Assembly (NCBI GenBank): GCA_002205125.1
Contig: NIOE01000002.1
Span: 496,001 to 560,000, forward strand
Reading direction: 5' to 3'
DNA length: 64,000 nt
DNA from: Roseateles noduli
GTDB lineage: Bacteria > Pseudomonadota > Gammaproteobacteria > Burkholderiales > Burkholderiaceae_C
Positions 18,972 through 28,034 of the stretch are shown here, piece by piece. Below the pieces are notes generated by a model. It had not been told where the DNA came from and did no database searches. It saw only the letters and a list, made by a program, of their open reading frames with translations. Positions within the stretch are counted from its first letter, which is position 1. Each line of letters begins with the position of its first letter. The translations under genes were made by a program, and so were the position numbers.

Positions 18972-20327
18972 ATGAACGTCTTCCGCACCTCCCTCAAGCC
19001 CCTCATGCCCCGCCTCTTCCGCCTCTCTCCTCACCTGCGCCGGCGGGTCGCCCTGGCTGGCATCGTCGCTGCAGCGGCGATGGCCTCGGTCGTTCCCGCG
19101 GCGCAGGCCGCCGACATGCCTTTTGAAATCTCGCTCACCGGCCAGCCGACCCGTTATCTCGTCGAGGGCCGTCCCTATGCGATCACCGGTCACGGCAGCG
19201 CGCGCTTCGGCATGAGCCTTGCGGAGGTCCGCGCCGCAGTCGCGCGGGACTATCCCGAGACCGTGTCGCCGCCGCATGAATACGTCGATCCCGACAGCGG
19301 CGCCATCGACCTGACGTTGCGCGTCGCCGCGCTGCCGCGCGTGCCGGCGCCGACGCCGGTGCTGCTGCGCTACCGCTTCGGCGCGACGAGCGGACGTCTG
19401 GTCGCGGTCGACGTGGAATGGACCACCGACGGCCCGTCGACGCCCGCGCAGCGCGCGGGGCTGGTCGAGGCGGCCCGCGTCGTCGGCGCGACGATGGCGG
19501 GCTGGCGCTGGCCGCCGCTGGCGACGCGGCGCGGCCATCTGCTGCCGGACGGGACGCTGATCGTGTTCTCGGGCAAGGACTTCGAAGGCGCGGGCGCGGA
19601 GATCCGACTGCTGGGCGCGGATGTGGACGTGGAAGCGCGCGAGCGCACCGCGACTTCGCCGGCGCGGGCGCGCGAGCATCGCGTCGCCTCGGCGGGGCCG
19701 TCGCAGCTGCGTCTGCGAGTGGTGGCGAACGTCGACCGGCCCGATCCCTATCCGGCGATGGATCCTGCGTCGGCCGCTGCGTCGACGGCGGCTGCGGGCG
19801 CGTACCGCGTCTCGGGCTTCCGCTCGGCGCTGTTCGGCATGGACGAGGCGAACCTGCGCGGCGCCATCCAGCGCGATTTCAAGGCGGCCCCGGAGGCGAT
19901 CCGCGTCGTCGAGGATCCGAAGGCGGGCAAGCGCGCGCTGGTGCTGCGGCTCGACCAGCTGGAGCCCGGCCCGGTGCCGGCGACCGTGACCTACATCCTG
20001 GATCAGGCCACGGGTCGGCTGACCCACGTCAACGTGGTGTGGACGACCGACGCCGCTCCCGACGACGCGCTGCGCCTGCGCATGGCGGACGCGGGCGGGC
20101 AACTGGCCCGCGCGTTCCAGCAACTGGGCTGGCGGCCGGGCACGACCGTCTCGAAGATGGATGCCGACAACCGTCAGGCGCTGCTGTTCGCCGGCGTCGA
20201 CGCGCAGGGCGGGGCGCTGGAACTGCGGATCTCAGGCGTGCCGATGCAGCGCGCGGGACAGGCGCCGGTGGTGCCGGAAGGCCCCGCCGTACTGCGGGCG
20301 GCGTTCTACGCCAACACCACAAAATGA
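18972..20327 (+). CDS. Exported protein with internally duplicated domain, third gene of the two-partner operon
   Basis: A 451-residue protein of unknown function, starting at the ATG at 18972, 11 bases after tpsA. A signal peptide is clear (RRVALAGIVAAAAMASVVPA, cleavage AQA-AD). Two copies of one domain follow, at about residues 60-215 and 280-445. Each opens with FGM plus an amphipathic helix (ARFGMSLAEVRAAVARDYPE; ALFGMDEANLRGAIQRDF). The middle of each has VEWTTDG or VVWTTDA, and each ends with FSGKDFEGAGAEIRLLG or FAGVDAQGGALELRISG. No catalytic motif is seen. Tight linkage suggests a periplasmic or surface partner for TpsA, such as a chaperone or tether. That role is an inference. Confidence 0.8.
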   Translation: MNVFRTSLKPLMPRLFRLSPHLRRRVALAGIVAAAAMASVVPAAQAADMPFEISLTGQPTRYLVEGRPYAITGHGSARFGMSLAEVRAAVARDYPETVSPPHEYVDPDSGAIDLTLRVAALPRVPAPTPVLLRYRFGATSGRLVAVDVEWTTDGPSTPAQRAGLVEAARVVGATMAGWRWPPLATRRGHLLPDGTLIVFSGKDFEGAGAEIRLLGADVDVEARERTATSPARAREHRVASAGPSQLRLRVVANVDRPDPYPAMDPASAAASTAAAGAYRVSGFRSALFGMDEANLRGAIQRDFKAAPEAIRVVEDPKAGKRALVLRLDQLEPGPVPATVTYILDQATGRLTHVNVVWTTDAAPDDALRLRMADAGGQLARAFQQLGWRPGTTVSKMDADNRQALLFAGVDAQGGALELRISGVPMQRAGQAPVVPEGPAVLRAAFYANTTK

Positions 20328-20428
20328 TGTAAACGGTGTCTCCAGCGTGCATATCTGACACTGCCGCCCCTCCAGGCGGGGGAGTCGATGAACACGGGCG
20401 GGCGCCTTCGTCTACCGTCCGAACCATC

Positions 20429-20812
20429 ATGTACACGCTGCTCCACGACGATGAGGTCGGCATCGACGCCAATCCCGACCTGATGCATGTCCGGATCGAC
20501 GACGGCCGACTCTGGCTGTCCGACGACGCCCGGGAAGACATCGAGGTCTGCGCCGGCTACTGCCCGGACACCGACAGCCCCATCCAGATGCTGAATTTCC
20601 TGCGCGCGGCCTGCGTGCGGCTGCAGCATGTGGACATGGACGGCGAGGAGGCCGAACACGCCTTCATGTCGTTCTGCGTGCTGAAGGGTCTGGAGCATGC
20701 GATCGAGACGCACTGGCAGGGCGCCGACACGGTCGGCGAATTCCGCCCGGAACGTCTGCTGATGGCGTTCACGACGCCGGTCTCGCCGTACGGCAGCTTG
20801 ATGCTGCACTGA
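20429..20812 (+). CDS. Hypothetical acidic protein
   Basis: A 127-residue soluble, acidic protein that I do not recognise. It starts at the ATG at 20429 (MYTLLHDDEVGIDANPD). The middle has three cysteines (IEVCAGYC and AACVRLQ) and an acidic helix (HVDMDGEEAEHAFMSF). There is no signal peptide or membrane segment. It lies about 100 bases after the two-partner operon and is followed by a clear terminator at 20854-20885, so it may be the last gene of that transcription unit or stand alone. Function unknown. Confidence 0.7.
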   Translation: MYTLLHDDEVGIDANPDLMHVRIDDGRLWLSDDAREDIEVCAGYCPDTDSPIQMLNFLRAACVRLQHVDMDGEEAEHAFMSFCVLKGLEHAIETHWQGADTVGEFRPERLLMAFTTPVSPYGSLMLH

Positions 20813-20853
20813 GGACCCGCTGACGAAGGGTTTCCGATCCCTCGGAAGAACGA

Positions 20854-20885
20854 AACGCCGGACGCGAATGCGTACCGGCGTTTTT
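20854..20885 (+). terminator. Rho-independent terminator after the 20429 gene
   Basis: An eight-base-pair stem (AACGCCGG pairing with CCGGCGTT) encloses a 13-base loop and is followed by five T. It ends the plus-strand unit. The A-rich 5-prime side gives a weaker T tract on the minus strand, so it may also stop the convergent tonB transcript. Confidence 0.8.
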
Positions 20886-20935
20886 CATTGCCAAGACCGC
20901 GAGATCGCCCGTGAGGGTGATCCGGGGCATCGGGG

Positions 20936-21640
20936 TCAGTCCATGCGGAACGCGAAGTCCTGCTGGAAGCGGTGCTCGCCGGGGCAGACGTAGCGCGACT
21001 TCAGCGTGCCCTCGATCGCGTTGGAGAACGCGCGCCGCGTGCGGGCGTCCATCGATCCACCGAGCGCCTGGAGCTGCACCGAGACGACGCGGCCTCCCTG
21101 CACCTCGGCTACGGCGCGGAACAGCGCTTCGCCGGTCCAGTTCACCGCGGGCATCTCCGGCGCCGCCATCTGCGTGCAGACCGCGCCGGGGGCCTTGATG
21201 GCGGTGTCGGGGACCGTCCTGGCGGGGGCCACGTCTTGCTTAGTGCCCGGTTCCGTCACCTCGAAGGGTGTGGTCGTGCGTCCGTCCGAGATCCCGACGG
21301 CGACGATGGTCGGCTCCTTCGTCTGGGTGATGTCCACGGGGGGAATCGGCACCTCGACCAGGCGAGGGGTCTGGATCGCCGGCTCGGGGATGCGCAGCGG
21401 CTCGACGAGTTTGGGCTTGTTCTCGGGTTCGACGATCGTCTTCATCTTGATGAGCGGCGGCGCCTCGACGGCGTGGCGCTGGAAGCCCTTCACGAGGGCG
21501 CCCACCATCAGCAGGTGGACGAGGCCGACCAGGATGAGCCCGGTGGTGCGGGCGTTCGGAGCGTGCATCCGACCGCGGATGCGGGCGGCCGTGGCGTAGG
21601 CCGGAGAAGCCGGAAAGGTCGGCGACGTGGACATCGACAT
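20936..21640 (-). CDS. TonB-like energy transducer
   Basis: A 234-residue TonB-family protein. I start at the ATG at 21640. One transmembrane anchor (TTGLILVGLVHLLMVGALVKG, about residues 32-52) is followed by a periplasmic Pro-rich spacer (PENKPKLVEPLRIPEPAIQ, PIPPVDITQTKEP). The C-terminal domain (about 150-234) has VQLQALGGS and ends YVCPGEHRFQQDFAFRMD. Two cysteines (AVCTQM and YVCPGE) could form a disulfide. No exbB/exbD or TonB-dependent receptor is adjacent, so it is an orphan and its receptor is unknown. A GAGAAC-G-GTTCTC palindrome lies 57 bases upstream of the start. Confidence 0.82.
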   Translation of the reverse strand: MSMSTSPTFPASPAYATAARIRGRMHAPNARTTGLILVGLVHLLMVGALVKGFQRHAVEAPPLIKMKTIVEPENKPKLVEPLRIPEPAIQTPRLVEVPIPPVDITQTKEPTIVAVGISDGRTTTPFEVTEPGTKQDVAPARTVPDTAIKAPGAVCTQMAAPEMPAVNWTGEALFRAVAEVQGGRVVSVQLQALGGSMDARTRRAFSNAIEGTLKSRYVCPGEHRFQQDFAFRMD

Positions 21641-21696
21641 GCGTGTTCCCTCCCCATCGAAACGATGGCTGCGTGGTTGCGGAGACTCAATTTGTT

Positions 21697-21709
21697 GAGA
21701 ACGGTTCTC
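21697..21709. promoter_or_regulatory. Palindrome upstream of tonB, possible Fur-type operator
   Basis: GAGAAC and GTTCTC form a perfect 6-1-6 inverted repeat. With flanks it reads TTGAGAACGGTTCTCGA, roughly the 7-1-7 geometry of Fur boxes but with several mismatches to the consensus. The position, 57 bases before the TonB start codon, fits an operator for iron control. The binding protein is an inference. Confidence 0.4.
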
Positions 21710-21834
21710 GACTACGCCGGCATGTCCGCAGACTAGCCACGCGGGCACGGCGATGCAATCGCGTGTTCCGGAAAACAACGCGGAGCGGGGGAGGGGAAAG
21801 CCCGTGTGGGCGAGGGGGCGGGGAGCGGCGACGC

Positions 21835-22473
21835 TCAGCTGTTGAGCAGGACCATCAACGCGCCGCTGCCGCCATCGCTGGCGCGGGCCTGGACGAAGGC
21901 CAGGACTTCCTGCTTCTGGACGAGCCAGCGGCGCACGCGGGCCTTCAGCACCGGCTCGCGGCCGGGGGAGCCGTTGCCCTTGCCGTGGACCACGCGAACG
22001 CAACGCAGGCCGCGCTTGGCGCTGTCGTGGATGAAGGTGCCCAACGCCTCGCGCGCCTGATCGCGGCGCAGGCCGTGCAGGTCGATCTGCGCCTGCAGCG
22101 ACCAATGGCCGCGTCTGAGCTTGCGCACGGATTCGGCCGAGACCTCCGGTCTGCGGAAGGAGAGCGTTTCGTCCGTCTCCAGCAGCGAGTCGACGTCGAA
22201 ATCGTCCGACAGCGCCTGCTTCCAGGCCATCTGCTCGTCGAGCTCGCGCTGACGCGGCTCCGGCTCGGGTCTGCCGAGGGTGAGGATCACCCGGTTGGTC
22301 TCCGGCAGCGGCACGACCTTGCCGACGGTGCGCTCGAAGATGCGGGCTTCCTCGTCGCGCAGGCGCGCAAGCGCGGCCTCGCGCTCTCGGCGCTCTTCCT
22401 CCGCGCGTTGGCGGAGCTTCAGTTCTCGGTGCAGCGTCTGCAGGTCTTGCAGGCTGCGCAGTCGGTCGGTCAC
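21835..22473 (-). CDS. Smr-domain protein (putative endonuclease or nucleic-acid-binding)
   Basis: A 212-residue protein whose C-terminal half is an Smr domain (about residues 120-205). It has the DLHG motif in AQIDLHGLRRDQAREAL and the HGKG motif in VRVVHGKGNGS, plus VRRWLVQ. Smr domains nick or bind nucleic acid; some act in ribosome rescue or mismatch-linked repair. The N-terminal 40 residues are a charged coiled coil (LRQRAEEERREREAALARLR). The start is GTG at 22473, overlapping the radC stop (GTGA), so the two are translationally coupled. Confidence 0.88.
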   Translation of the reverse strand: MTDRLRSLQDLQTLHRELKLRQRAEEERREREAALARLRDEEARIFERTVGKVVPLPETNRVILTLGRPEPEPRQRELDEQMAWKQALSDDFDVDSLLETDETLSFRRPEVSAESVRKLRRGHWSLQAQIDLHGLRRDQAREALGTFIHDSAKRGLRCVRVVHGKGNGSPGREPVLKARVRRWLVQKQEVLAFVQARASDGGSGALMVLLNS

Positions 22474-23192
22474 AGCAGGCCCAGGTCGGTCATCGATGCA
22501 GGCTGGCCCGCGCCGACGATGAAATGGTCCAGGACCTTCACATCGATGAGCGCCAGCGACTCGATCATCGCGCGGGTCAGCTGGACGTCCTGCGGCGACG
22601 GATCGGTACGCCCCGATGGGTGGTTGTGAACCAGGATCACCGCGGCGGCGTCCAGGGTCAGCGCGCGTTTCACCACCTCCCGGGGGTACGCAATGGTATG
22701 GGAAAGGGTGCCGTGGAACAGCGTCTCGAGGGCGATCAGCCGATGCTGGGTGTCCAGGAACATCACCGCGAAGCATTCGGCGGGCTTGTCGTCGTACTCC
22801 AGGCGGAGGTAGTCGCGGACGGCTTCGGCGGACTCGAAGACGGGCCCGTCGCCGAGCGCGTGGCGGAACGAGCGGCGCGCGATCTCCAGCACCGCCAGCA
22901 GCATGCTGCGCTTCGAGGGCCCCAGGCCCTTGATGCCCGAGAGCGTGTCGGCAGGGTCGTCCAGCAAGCACTTGAAGCCGCCGCACTGATTGAGCACGTC
23001 GCTGGCGAACGTGAGGACGGAGCGACCGGGCAGACCCGTACGCAGCACGATGGCCAGAAGCTCAGCGTCGGATAGGGTGGAAGCGCCCCGCGCCAGCAGC
23101 TTTTCCCGGGGGCGGGCCTCGGGCGGCAACGCGGCGATGACCGACGGAGCGGACGGCACGGGCAGGGCGATCGGGGCGGCGAGAACGGTCAT
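22470..23192 (-). CDS. radC: RadC-family JAB1/MPN domain protein
   Basis: A 240-residue RadC-like protein. The N-terminal part has an HhH-type helical region (LARGASTLSDAELLAIVLRT, GIKGLGPSKRSMLLA). The C-terminal MPN+/JAMM domain has the zinc-binding motif HNHPSGRTDPSPQD with an upstream conserved Glu in the LRLEYDD region. The family is widespread; a DNA-repair role is historical and poorly supported. I start at the ATG at 23192 rather than further upstream because the extra residues lie in the promoter region shared with the divergent fkpB gene. Confidence 0.93.
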   Translation of the reverse strand: MTVLAAPIALPVPSAPSVIAALPPEARPREKLLARGASTLSDAELLAIVLRTGLPGRSVLTFASDVLNQCGGFKCLLDDPADTLSGIKGLGPSKRSMLLAVLEIARRSFRHALGDGPVFESAEAVRDYLRLEYDDKPAECFAVMFLDTQHRLIALETLFHGTLSHTIAYPREVVKRALTLDAAAVILVHNHPSGRTDPSPQDVQLTRAMIESLALIDVKVLDHFIVGAGQPASMTDLGLL

Positions 23193-23265
23193 GTCAGGAC
23201 TCGGAGGAAGGAGGGTGGCGCTACAGCCTAAAATCACGGCTCGATTCCCAAAATCCCCCTGACTA

Positions 23266-23712
23266 GTGACCCTCGTTCAACCAGGATCCTTCCTGACCCT
23301 GCATTACCGGCTGAGCGGGCCGGACGGCCAGGACCTGATCAACACTTTCGCCGACAAGCTGCCGGCCACGCTGACGCTGGGCGCCGGCGAGCTGGCGCCC
23401 GCGATCGAGGCTCGCCTGGTCGGCCTGGCCGAGGGCACGCACACCCGCGTCGAACTGGCGCCGGGCGAGGCCTTCGGCGAGCGCAACCCTGAGCTGCTGC
23501 AGCGCGTGAAGCGCACGCTGATGCGCCAGCTGGGCGATCCGGACGAGGAATACCACGTCGGCGACGTCGTGCAGTTCCCGACGCCGGACGGCCAGGGCCA
23601 GTACGCCGGCGTGGTGCGCGAGCTGGGGGAGGACTGGTTGCTGTTCGACTTCAATCACCCGTTGGCGGGACAGCCCGTCAGCTTCGAGGTGCAGCTGATC
23701 GGGGTGCTGTGA
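23266..23712 (+). CDS. fkpB: FKBP-type peptidyl-prolyl isomerase (SlpA/FkpB)
   Basis: A 148-residue SlyD/SlpA-type isomerase. The FKBP core ([19 protein letters not shown] and [19 protein letters not shown]) surrounds the insert-in-flap domain ([16 protein letters not shown] to [14 protein letters not shown]), and it ends in the FKBP strand [17 protein letters not shown]. It has no His-rich tail, which separates it from SlyD. The start is GTG at 23266. The stop overlaps the ispH start (TGATG). This fkpB-ispH coupling is conserved in many proteobacteria and supports both calls. Confidence 0.93.
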   Translation: MTLVQPGSFLTLHYRLSGPDGQDLINTFADKLPATLTLGAGELAPAIEARLVGLAEGTHTRVELAPGEAFGERNPELLQRVKRTLMRQLGDPDEEYHVGDVVQFPTPDGQGQYAGVVRELGEDWLLFDFNHPLAGQPVSFEVQLIGVL

Positions 23713-24692
23713 TGACGGCGATGGACGTGAACATGAAGGACATCGTGCTGGCCGAGCCGCGCGGTTTTTGCGCCGGCGTGGACCGGGCGATCGAGATCGT
23801 CGAGCGCGCGCTGAAGAAGTTCGGCGCGCCGATCTACGTGCGGCACGAGATCGTGCACAACACCTACGTCGTCAACGACCTCAAGGCCAAGGGCGCGATC
23901 TTCATCGAGGACCTGGCCGACGTGCCGGCCGGCGCGACGCTGGTGTTCTCGGCCCACGGCGTCAGCCAGGCGGTCCGCAAGGAAGCGCAGGAACGCGGCT
24001 TCCAGATCTTCGACGCGACCTGCCCGCTGGTGACCAAGGTCCACGTGGAAGTGGCCAAGCTGCACCGCGAAGGCTACGAATTCATCATGATCGGCCACAA
24101 GGGCCATCCCGAGGTCGAAGGCACGATGGGCCAGCTCAGCGACGGGATCTACCTCGTCGAGGAAGCGTCGGACGTGCCCCACGTTCGGGTCAAGGATCCG
24201 AGCCGCCTGGCGGTGGTCACGCAGACGACGCTGAGCGTCGACGACGCAGCCGAGATCCTGCGCGCGGTGAAGAAGCACTTCCCTGAAGTCCGCGAGCCGA
24301 AGAAGCAGGACATCTGCTACGCCACGCAGAACCGCCAGGACGCCGTGAAGGTGATGGCGCCGCAGGTGGACGTGGTGGTGGTGGTCGGCAGCCCGACCAG
24401 CTCCAACAGCAACCGACTTCGCGAGCTGGCCGAACGCCTGGGCACGCCGGCCTACATGGTCGACGCGGCCGAGGACGTGCAGGCCGAATGGCTGGACGGT
24501 CGCTCGAAGGTGGGCCTCACGGCGGGGGCCTCCGCGCCGGACGTGCTGGTGCAGGCCGTGATCTCGCGCCTGCGCGAGCTGGGCGCGACCACCGTGCGCA
24601 CGCTGCCAGGCGTCGAAGAGCACGTGCGCTTCCCGCTGCCGATGGGGCTGGGCGACAAGTCGATGGCCGAGGTCACCAGCGGGCGATCTTGA
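23712..24692 (+). CDS. ispH: 4-hydroxy-3-methylbut-2-enyl diphosphate reductase
   Basis: A 326-residue IspH (LytB), the last enzyme of the MEP isoprenoid pathway, which reduces HMBPP to IPP and DMAPP with a 4Fe-4S cluster. The three cluster cysteines are visible in [23 protein letters not shown] and [11 protein letters not shown]. Active-site segments [30 protein letters not shown] and [13 protein letters not shown] are intact. The start ATG overlaps the fkpB stop. The length is usual. It is essential where the mevalonate pathway is absent. Confidence 0.97.
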   Translation: MTAMDVNMKDIVLAEPRGFCAGVDRAIEIVERALKKFGAPIYVRHEIVHNTYVVNDLKAKGAIFIEDLADVPAGATLVFSAHGVSQAVRKEAQERGFQIFDATCPLVTKVHVEVAKLHREGYEFIMIGHKGHPEVEGTMGQLSDGIYLVEEASDVPHVRVKDPSRLAVVTQTTLSVDDAAEILRAVKKHFPEVREPKKQDICYATQNRQDAVKVMAPQVDVVVVVGSPTSSNSNRLRELAERLGTPAYMVDAAEDVQAEWLDGRSKVGLTAGASAPDVLVQAVISRLRELGATTVRTLPGVEEHVRFPLPMGLGDKSMAEVTSGRS

Positions 24693-24769
24693 TCGGCGCG
24701 TTCCCCCTTCGGAAGGACCGGAGGGGCGACGCGAAGTTCCGGACGAGCTCCTCGTCGAGCTCCCGCTGA

Positions 24770-26149
<1,380 letters not shown>

Positions 26150-26227
26150 GCGGACCAGCGGGGGAGGGGCCGAGCCGACTGCTCGAAACCTCTCTGACGC
26201 GTCTTTCGCACAAACTCACGCGAGTTC

Positions 26228-26257
26228 TTGCCAAGGCGTCAAAAACCTCGCTATACT
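26228..26257 (+). promoter_or_regulatory. Sigma-70 promoter of tRNA-Ser
   Basis: A -35 TTGCCA and a -10 TATACT are separated by 18 bases and sit in unusually AT-rich sequence for this window. The predicted start near 26264 gives a leader of about 36 bases before the mature tRNA. Confidence 0.7.
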
Positions 26258-26299
26258 CTTAGGCTTAGTCGCTAACAACCACAGCGATCACCGAATTCC

Positions 26300-26387
26300 G
26301 GAGAGGTGGCAGAGTGGTTGAATGTACCTGACTCGAAATCAGGCGGACGGAAACGTCTCGGGGGTTCGAATCCCCCCCTCTCCTCCA
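26300..26387 (+). tRNA. tRNA-Ser (anticodon CGA)
   Basis: An 88-base type II tRNA with encoded CCA. The acceptor stem is GGAGAGG pairing with CCTCTCC. The anticodon stem is CCTGA/TCAGG around the loop CTCGAAA, giving anticodon CGA for UCG codons. A long variable arm (GACG-GAAA-CGTC) and a T arm GGGGG-TTCGAAT-CCCCC complete it. The discriminator base before CCA reads T, whereas bacterial tRNA-Ser usually has G. Confidence 0.96.
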
Positions 26388-26413
26388 AAATAGCTTGCTC
26401 GATCAAGCACTTA

Positions 26414-26438
26414 GAAAACCCGCCCAGAGCGGGTTTTC
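26414..26438 (+). terminator. Rho-independent terminator after tRNA-Ser
   Basis: A ten-base-pair stem, GAAAACCCGC with GCGGGTTTTC, has a five-base loop and is followed by a pyrimidine- and T-rich stretch. It lies 26 bases after the tRNA CCA end. Confidence 0.85.
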
Positions 26439-26546
26439 TTCTTTTCGAACCGCTCGGCTGCACGCTCAGCTGCAGTTTCCGAAACTCGCTGCCGTAACTC
26501 TGGCCAGGATCCGCGGCCGGCGCCGGCAGGTGCGGCCGGGAAGTCC

Positions 26547-26960
26547 TCAGCGCATATGCAGCGAGGTCAAGCTCATCGGCTGGCTGGCCGCCAGCCGCGG
26601 CGCTTCGGCCAGCACGTTCAGGTCGGTGAGGAACTGTTCGAACTCGCGGCCCTTGTCGTAGAACGCGTTGGCGCCGTTGCGCACGCACAGCGGGCCGTAG
26701 ACCTCGGCATCGCGGTTGCTCAGGACCAGGATGGTTCCGCCGTAGCCGGCCAGGCGGAGCTTGCGAAGCACCTCCAGCCCGGACCCGGAGGCCAGCGTGA
26801 GGTCCAGCACCACGACGTGGGGCCGCGTCAGCCCGACGGTGCACAGGGCCTCCGCTTCGGTGGCGGCAAGGCCGACCACCGACAGGAAGGGCTGTTCCTT
26901 CAGGGCCGCCAGCAGATGCTTGCGGACCAGCGGGGAGTCTTCGACGAGAACGACTTTCAT
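26547..26960 (-). CDS. Single-domain response regulator (receiver only)
   Basis: A 137-residue stand-alone receiver. It has the acidic pocket in LVEDSPLVRKHL, the phospho-acceptor Asp in VVVLDLTLASGSGLEVLRKL, the Ser/Thr switch in ILVLSNRDAEVYG and the Lys in NAFYDKGREFEQF. No output domain follows; the last 20 residues are a short tail. Such proteins relay phosphate or act by protein contact, as CheY does. No kinase is adjacent. The promoter region (26961-27134) is shared with a divergent solute-binding protein gene. Confidence 0.9.
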   Translation of the reverse strand: MKVVLVEDSPLVRKHLLAALKEQPFLSVVGLAATEAEALCTVGLTRPHVVVLDLTLASGSGLEVLRKLRLAGYGGTILVLSNRDAEVYGPLCVRNGANAFYDKGREFEQFLTDLNVLAEAPRLAASQPMSLTSLHMR

Positions 26961-27134
26961 GTATCAATTTTGCGCTTTTGAAACTGACAAAACCATGTGG
27001 GTAACCGAGCGGTTGCGGTACCTCGTGACTTTCTCTGGACGCCGCCGGCCACCGACCCCCATCCGAGGGGAGTCCCCGAAGGACGTGCCTCGCCCGCCTT
27101 GTGGCTCCCCGGAGCCAGGCGCACACTGGATCGA

Positions 27135-27998
27135 ATGCCCACCGCGATGGCTCTCGACGAGGCAATGACCCCATCCGGCTCCTCCGGTCCCTCCGACCTT
27201 CGAGGGCCCAGGCGCCGCGCCGTCGTGGGTGGTCTGGCGCTCGCCTGGGGGACCGCTTCATGGGGAAGCGCCGCGTGGGCGAGCGGCCGGCCGCGTGTCC
27301 TGCGTGCGCTGGTGGAATCCTGGCCGCCGTACCTCGAGCCCAGTGCCGACGGCAGCGTGCGCGGTCTCGATGCGGAACTGCTCCAGGCCATCTGCAAGCA
27401 GGCGGGGTATGAACTCCGCTGGATCCGCGGAACGCCGCAATGGCGCAAGCGGCGCTACCGCGAGCTGCTGAACGACCAGTTCGACGTGATCTTCTCGGCG
27501 ACGCCGGTCCCGGGTCGCGACGCCGCGGTCATGTACAGCCGGACCTATCGCAACGAGGCCTTCATGGTCGCCGCGACGGATCCTCGCGATCCGCGGCTCG
27601 TTGGGTTGCAAAGTTTCGACCAGGTGCTGCAGCGGCGCATCCCGCTGCTGCACGTCGATGCGCTCGGACTGGGAGACGACTTCGAGGCCTGGCGCGAACG
27701 CCTCGCCGACGCGGGCCTGCTGCAGCCGTACCAGACCACGCGCCAGGGCGTGGACATGCTGCGGCTCGGCCGCGCGGCGTTGATCCTCGGCGACGACCTG
27801 GATGTCCATGCGCAGGCGCGCGTGTCCGGCGTGCGGCTGCTGCGGCAGCCCTTCGGACACAGCGTGCAGCCGGTGTGCCTGATGCTGAGCCGGCGACGGC
27901 TCGACGAGCGCGATCTCGCTCGCGTCGATCAGGCCATCCAGGTGCTGGAGCAGCGCGGCACCCTGGCCGCGATCCGGCGACGCCACGGCTCGACCTGA
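27135..27998 (+). CDS. Extracellular solute-binding protein, family 3-like
   Basis: A 287-residue periplasmic binding protein of the amino-acid (SBP_bac_3) type. I start at the ATG at 27135. The leader has an RRR motif before a hydrophobic stretch (AVVGGLALAWGTASWGSAAWA), compatible with Sec or Tat export. The mature part begins RVLRALVESWPPYLEPS and continues with GLDAELLQAICKQAGYELRW and FDVIFSATPVPGRDAAVMYS, typical of lobe 1. No permease or ATPase genes are adjacent, so it may be a sensor-type or orphan binding protein. Confidence 0.82.
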   Translation: MPTAMALDEAMTPSGSSGPSDLRGPRRRAVVGGLALAWGTASWGSAAWASGRPRVLRALVESWPPYLEPSADGSVRGLDAELLQAICKQAGYELRWIRGTPQWRKRRYRELLNDQFDVIFSATPVPGRDAAVMYSRTYRNEAFMVAATDPRDPRLVGLQSFDQVLQRRIPLLHVDALGLGDDFEAWRERLADAGLLQPYQTTRQGVDMLRLGRAALILGDDLDVHAQARVSGVRLLRQPFGHSVQPVCLMLSRRRLDERDLARVDQAIQVLEQRGTLAAIRRRHGST

Positions 27999-28034
27999 TC
28001 GGACCCGGCGCCGACGGGAACGTCGGCCTCAGCC

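Noticed and set aside
26395-26661. A small plus-strand gene just after the tRNA
   Set aside because: It begins within the tRNA terminator and overlaps the receiver gene on the other strand, with no ribosome site.
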